A DNA stretch of 64,000 bases from JAJRZX01 sp964472295 (GTDB taxonomy: Bacteria > Desulfobacterota > GWC2-55-46 > JADFVP01), in the NCBI GenBank assembly GCA_964472295.1, contig CAYYJQ010000004.1, positions 1 to 64,000 of the forward strand, given 5' to 3'. The notes under the pieces were generated by a model that worked only from the letters and a program-made list of their open reading frames with translations, had not been told where the DNA came from and ran no database searches. Position numbers and translations under genes: made by a program. The stretch's first letter is position 1. Each line of letters starts with the position of its first letter. This document shows positions 60,587 to 64,000 of the stretch, piece after piece.

Positions 60587-61903
60587 ATGCTCAATATATT
60601 AGTAGCCTTAAGAGGGCATGATGCCGGGCTCTCAAGAGTGCTTAAGGGGCACCGGGTGCGCACCCTTGGAGAGGGCAGGGACCCTGTCTCGGCCCTCTCA
60701 GACGACATATGCGATGTCGCCATAATAGAAGGTGGCATCAAGGACCTTGACGCCCTCAAGAACCGTGACCCAAGGCTCGAGGTAATACTCGTCGGGAGCG
60801 CCGGCTCCATGGCCATGGAGGCCATTAAAAATGGCGCCTCCGCCTTTTTCACCCATCCCCTGCCCGTGAACTCTCTAAGGGACACGGTCCTCAGGATCGA
60901 ACGCCTTAACAGGGACCGCCGTCTTACAGGGAGGCTCGAAAAGAGCCTTCGCCGGATGTATTGCCTTGAGGGCATTGTTGGACGTAACCCGCGAATACTC
61001 GAATTATTCAACTTTGTCCGCCGCGTTGGACCCTATTACAGGACCATTACCATAGAGGGCGAGACCGGCACCGGCAAGGAACTCCTTGCGCGGGCCATTC
61101 ACGAGACAAGTCCCGTGGCAAAAGAACCCTTTATTGCCTTCAACTGCGGCGGCGTCACTGAGAACCTCGTGGAATCAGAGTTATTCGGACACAAGAAAGG
61201 CGCCTTTACAGGGGCTATTTCCGATAAGGCCGGGCTCTTCGAGGCCGCGGGCAGGGGCACGCTCTTTCTTGACGAAGTGGGCGACATGCCCCTCTCAGTT
61301 CAGCCCCATCTTCTCCGTGTACTTGAGGATGGCGGGTACCGCCGCCTTGGTGAGAACAGGGTGAGAAGGGCGGAGTGCAGGATAGTAACAGCCACGAACA
61401 GGAGCCTGACGGCCCTTGTAAGATCAGGAAAATTCAGGGAAGACCTCTTTTACAGGCTTACGTCCATTACCTTGAAGATACCGCCCCTCAGGGAACGCCG
61501 CGACGACATACCGCTCCTGTTCAGGCATTTTCTTGACGAGTTCAACAGGAGAACCGGCAGGGACGTAAGGGGCATATCTCGCGGGGCGCAGGACGCGCTT
61601 ATCTCATATGAGTGGCCCGGGAATGTGCGCGAGCTCAGAAACGCAGTCGAGCAGGCGGCCATGCTCGCCGAGGGCGGCTTTATAAGGCCAGAGGACCTTG
61701 CCATGGAGAGGGGGGAGAGGGCAGGGGGCCGATGGGGGGGCTTGAGAGGCGCAAGGGCCCTGCCCGGCACCCTTGAGGAAGTCATAAGAAGGCACATTGA
61801 AAATACCCTCGAGGCCTGCCGCGGCAACCGCACCCGCGCCGCGGCCATGCTCGGCATAAGCAGGAGAGCGCTATTGAGGAAGATAGAGAAGTACGGGCTT
61901 TAA
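60587..61903 (+). CDS. Sigma-54-dependent transcriptional activator with a degenerate receiver
   Basis: A 438-residue enhancer-binding protein. Residues 1-120 form a receiver-like domain in which the acidic pair is absent (ILVALRGHD) and the phosphoacceptor position holds E48 (VAIIEGG); a histidine sits at the usual lysine (FFTHPLP). The AAA+ domain (about 128-360) has Walker A GETGTGKE (158-165), the sigma-54 contact loop GAFTGA (205-210) and Walker B LFLDE (226-230). A Fis-type HTH closes it (about 405-437). It is probably phosphorylation-independent; the glutamate may mimic the active state. No kinase gene is adjacent. Confidence 0.9.
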   Translation: MLNILVALRGHDAGLSRVLKGHRVRTLGEGRDPVSALSDDICDVAIIEGGIKDLDALKNRDPRLEVILVGSAGSMAMEAIKNGASAFFTHPLPVNSLRDTVLRIERLNRDRRLTGRLEKSLRRMYCLEGIVGRNPRILELFNFVRRVGPYYRTITIEGETGTGKELLARAIHETSPVAKEPFIAFNCGGVTENLVESELFGHKKGAFTGAISDKAGLFEAAGRGTLFLDEVGDMPLSVQPHLLRVLEDGGYRRLGENRVRRAECRIVTATNRSLTALVRSGKFREDLFYRLTSITLKIPPLRERRDDIPLLFRHFLDEFNRRTGRDVRGISRGAQDALISYEWPGNVRELRNAVEQAAMLAEGGFIRPEDLAMERGERAGGRWGGLRGARALPGTLEEVIRRHIENTLEACRGNRTRAAAMLGISRRALLRKIEKYGL

Positions 61904-61933
61904 GACCGAGCATTAACGTTTCGGGACTTCTGC

Positions 61934-63055
61934 TCATTGGTTTCGCAGGAAGTACTCAGCCAGGGGCACAGCGAGTTTCCTTGCCCCCGTGGAATAGAGA
62001 TGAATCGGGTCGTAGAAGTCATCCGAAGTGAGCAAGGTATGCCCTCCTAAATTAAGGCATGGGACCTCATTTTCAGAACAAATTTTTTTGAATGCCTTCT
62101 CAAATGCTTCCATTGGAATAACCCCATTGTCTCCCGGCCTTATCATATTCATATAAACATTATTCCCAATGGACATGGGATCAGTAATAACCGGCATACT
62201 GACAAGAATAAGTTTAATATCATGTTCTCGGCAAAGCCTGATAAGATCCTGTATCTTTTTTAAATTAGAACCCTTGGTGGAGTAGTCCCCCATGAGGTCT
62301 TTGAGACGGTCGATGCGTTTCTGTTTTAATCTCAGGCCCCTGGTGATTGCCCAACTCGGCATGGGTGGCGCTGCCCGATGTTGACCATTAAACATGAGAT
62401 ATTTGAGCCCATGCAGTCTGAATTTGAGCCATGTTTCTTCCTCGGTAAAGATATTGGACCAGAAGGCGTCTTTTATCCTGAAAATCTCGATTTTTTTAAA
62501 CAAAAACCTCTTTAGCCACGCGCTTGGAATAAACCCTCCTCTTTCCATTGCGTAATAGGGGGAATCCATAATCTCATCTTGGTCACTTCGGAAACTCTTA
62601 CTGTTTGAGTTGAATTCGATTAGAGAGAGCCCGTAATAAAGGTATTTTACCTCGCTCTTGGGGATAAGCACGTCTTTGACGAGATTATAAAAGACTGTGG
62701 GCCCCGCGCCGTTAATCCCAAAGTTAAAGGTATGAAGATGCCAACCCCTAAGATTGATGTAACGCTCGAATGTCATGGCGTCAAAGCCCATGTCGGCGAC
62801 AGATGAACCTATAAAGAAGATCTCGGGGTTCACCCCATATTCAATATTGGCCTTAAGAGCCATGGATTTAATGCTTATCTGATGGCGTGGAAAGTAGGGC
62901 GGCGGCAGGTAATCTTCAACTGCAGTTAACTTGAGCGCAAGTGTCACAATGGCTATAAAACATAGGCAGAGTACTCCCGCCCATGGTATCTTCCGCCAAT
63001 CCCTGAGGGTCTTAAAAGAGAAAATAGATAAAGGGTTCAATATTCGCTCCGCCAA
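61934..63055 (-). CDS. SGNH-like membrane-anchored protein, probable polysaccharide O-acetylation partner
   Basis: A 373-residue protein with one N-terminal transmembrane helix (about 25-45) and an external SGNH-hydrolase-like domain. It has G83-S84-S85 in FFIGSSVADMG and a C-terminal DxxH in DFYDPIHLYSTGARKLA. Its 5' end overlaps the MBOAT gene by 44 bases. SGNH proteins beside MBOAT acyltransferases (as AlgJ/AlgX with AlgI) move acyl groups onto polysaccharides. The substrate here is unknown; it may be the polymer made by the 20-24 kb block, but they are far apart. Confidence 0.7.
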   Translation of the reverse strand: MAERILNPLSIFSFKTLRDWRKIPWAGVLCLCFIAIVTLALKLTAVEDYLPPPYFPRHQISIKSMALKANIEYGVNPEIFFIGSSVADMGFDAMTFERYINLRGWHLHTFNFGINGAGPTVFYNLVKDVLIPKSEVKYLYYGLSLIEFNSNSKSFRSDQDEIMDSPYYAMERGGFIPSAWLKRFLFKKIEIFRIKDAFWSNIFTEEETWLKFRLHGLKYLMFNGQHRAAPPMPSWAITRGLRLKQKRIDRLKDLMGDYSTKGSNLKKIQDLIRLCREHDIKLILVSMPVITDPMSIGNNVYMNMIRPGDNGVIPMEAFEKAFKKICSENEVPCLNLGGHTLLTSDDFYDPIHLYSTGARKLAVPLAEYFLRNQ

Positions 63056-64000
63056 GGAATAAGATGGTCATAAAGAGGAATGTATAGAGCGCTGCCCTTC
63101 TCACCACTCCCCATCTATTATAAAAGTGCAGACCCTCCGCACGTTGGTGAAAAATATCAAAGATAAACATAAGGCAGATAAAAGGCAGGGCCATCATCGA
63201 TATGAAGTCGATCCTTAAGACCCCCCAGTTCGTGGCGATATTGCCGAGATAATCAATGGCATGTCTAAGTGACGGGGCGCGAAAGAAGACCCATGAGAAG
63301 CAGACCAGATGAAAGGTCAGAAACATACCGGCAAATTCGCGTAAACCGGCCTTGTCCTTATTCACCGTAGGTAAGGAGATTTTTTTTATGATAAACCTCT
63401 CCACAACAAGATAAAGACCATGCATGGCGCCCCATATCAACATCATCCAGCTGGCGCCGTGCCAGAGACCCACTATGGTCATCGTAGCCATTAGATTGAT
63501 GTAAACATTGCCGGTCCTGCTACCTCCCATGGTGAAGTAAAGATAGTCTCTCAGCCAGGTAGATAGGGAGATGTGCCATCTATGCCAGAACTCTCCGATC
63601 CTCACTGAAAAATAGGGGCAATCAAAGTTTTTCATAATATCAACGCCAAGGAGCAGGGCCGTGCCTATGGCAATATTAGAGTATCCCGCAAAATCGCAGT
63701 ATATCTGGAATGCAAAGGCATATATCCCGATGATGAGTTCATAGGAACTGAATAGATGGGGCGTCTTGAAAAGGCGGTCGACTACCACTGCGAGGTTGTC
63801 GGCTATTACCATCTTCTGAAAAAGACCGAAAAGGATAAGAAAACAGCCTTTTCTGATCATTTCGTAATTAACGGTGCGTTCCTTTCGAAGCTGTGGAATG
63901 AGGTGGGAGGCCCTCTCGATGGGTCCGGCTACGAGTTGAGGAAAGAAGGATACGAAGAGGGCAAAGTCCGTGAGGCTGTCGCAGGGTTCTATCCTGCCGC
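63012..64000 (-). CDS. MBOAT acyltransferase (AlgI-like), 5' end beyond the window
   Basis: A membrane-bound O-acyltransferase, incomplete at the right edge. Translation continues in frame from the internal ATG at 63860 to the window end, giving the family segment ALFVSFFPQLVAGPIERASHL. The C-terminal part has the active-site blocks GEFWHRWHISLSTWLRDYLY and GLWHGASWM, with the presumed catalytic histidine. Full proteins are about 470 residues. It would transfer acetyl groups across the membrane to its SGNH partner, encoded immediately downstream with a 44-base overlap. Confidence 0.9.
   Translation of the reverse strand, partial: GRIEPCDSLTDFALFVSFFPQLVAGPIERASHLIPQLRKERTVNYEMIRKGCFLILFGLFQKMVIADNLAVVVDRLFKTPHLFSSYELIIGIYAFAFQIYCDFAGYSNIAIGTALLLGVDIMKNFDCPYFSVRIGEFWHRWHISLSTWLRDYLYFTMGGSRTGNVYINLMATMTIVGLWHGASWMMLIWGAMHGLYLVVERFIIKKISLPTVNKDKAGLREFAGMFLTFHLVCFSWVFFRAPSLRHAIDYLGNIATNWGVLRIDFISMMALPFICLMFIFDIFHQRAEGLHFYNRWGVVRRAALYTFLFMTILFLGGANIEPFIYFLF

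Overview
This 64-kb window reads as a compact bacterial chromosome segment of fairly high G+C. It carries about 54 protein genes plus several small intergenic elements. I see no tRNA, rRNA, CRISPR array, transposase, integrase or phage gene. The mix of genes suggests an uncultivated deltaproteobacterial (Desulfobacterota-like) lineage or a neighbouring phylum such as Nitrospirota. Pointers are SpoVG, PyrR-type pyr control, a long-N-terminus RecG, DUF1015, an HTH-receiver fusion, a perfect sigma-54 promoter and a possible selenocysteine codon. This placement is an inference from gene content only.

Layout. 1-10 kb: a two-domain M16 protease (-), a nicotinamidase followed by a rhodanese interrupted by an in-frame TGA (+), a murI-GerMN-aspartase operon (-), PolX (+) and an OmpA-like lipoprotein (-). 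10-19 kb: CNNM/CorC transporter and enolase (-), soluble transhydrogenase and WrbA (+), MsrP and glycogen branching enzyme (-). 19-24.6 kb: spoVG, then a glycosyltransferase / polyprenyl-phosphate sugar transferase / UDP-glucose dehydrogenase block for an exopolysaccharide. 24.6-32.5 kb: the pyrimidine operon pyrR-pyrB-pyrC-carA-carB behind a PyrR-type attenuator. 32.5-40.2 kb: kup, recG, a DUF1015 protein, a TrmN6-like methyltransferase, DciA and a small membrane protein. 40.3-45.6 kb: the classic translation/secretion cluster ffh-rpsP-khpA-rimM-trmD-rplS-rnhB-yraN. 45.6-51.2 kb: small membrane protein, TfoX-like protein, CsgG-like protein, a small lipoprotein, a secreted protein and polA. 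51.4-56.2 kb: a signalling operon (HTH-receiver, GAF/PAS sensor, hybrid kinase with a dead receiver, stand-alone receiver). 56.3-60.4 kb: MoxR-DUF58-transglutaminase operon (-). 60.6-64 kb: a sigma-54 activator with a dead receiver, and an SGNH/MBOAT acyl-transfer pair (-) that runs off the right edge.

Three things stand out. First, the rhodanese at 3850-4182 has a TGA exactly where relatives carry a cysteine, with a bacterial-SECIS-like hairpin 21 nt downstream, so it may be a selenoprotein. Second, a perfect sigma-54 promoter at 18888-18902 drives about 230 nt of 11-nt-periodic, G-tract-rich sequence ending in an intrinsic terminator, with no convincing gene inside. Third, intergenic gaps are filled with small palindromic elements. 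The best defined is a 65-nt two-hairpin element whose stems keep pairing through compensatory base changes; one copy pair sits inside the pyr operon between carA and carB.

Starts were trimmed where a Shine-Dalgarno site, a signal peptide or family alignment argued for it. Several longer frames began inside intergenic repeats.
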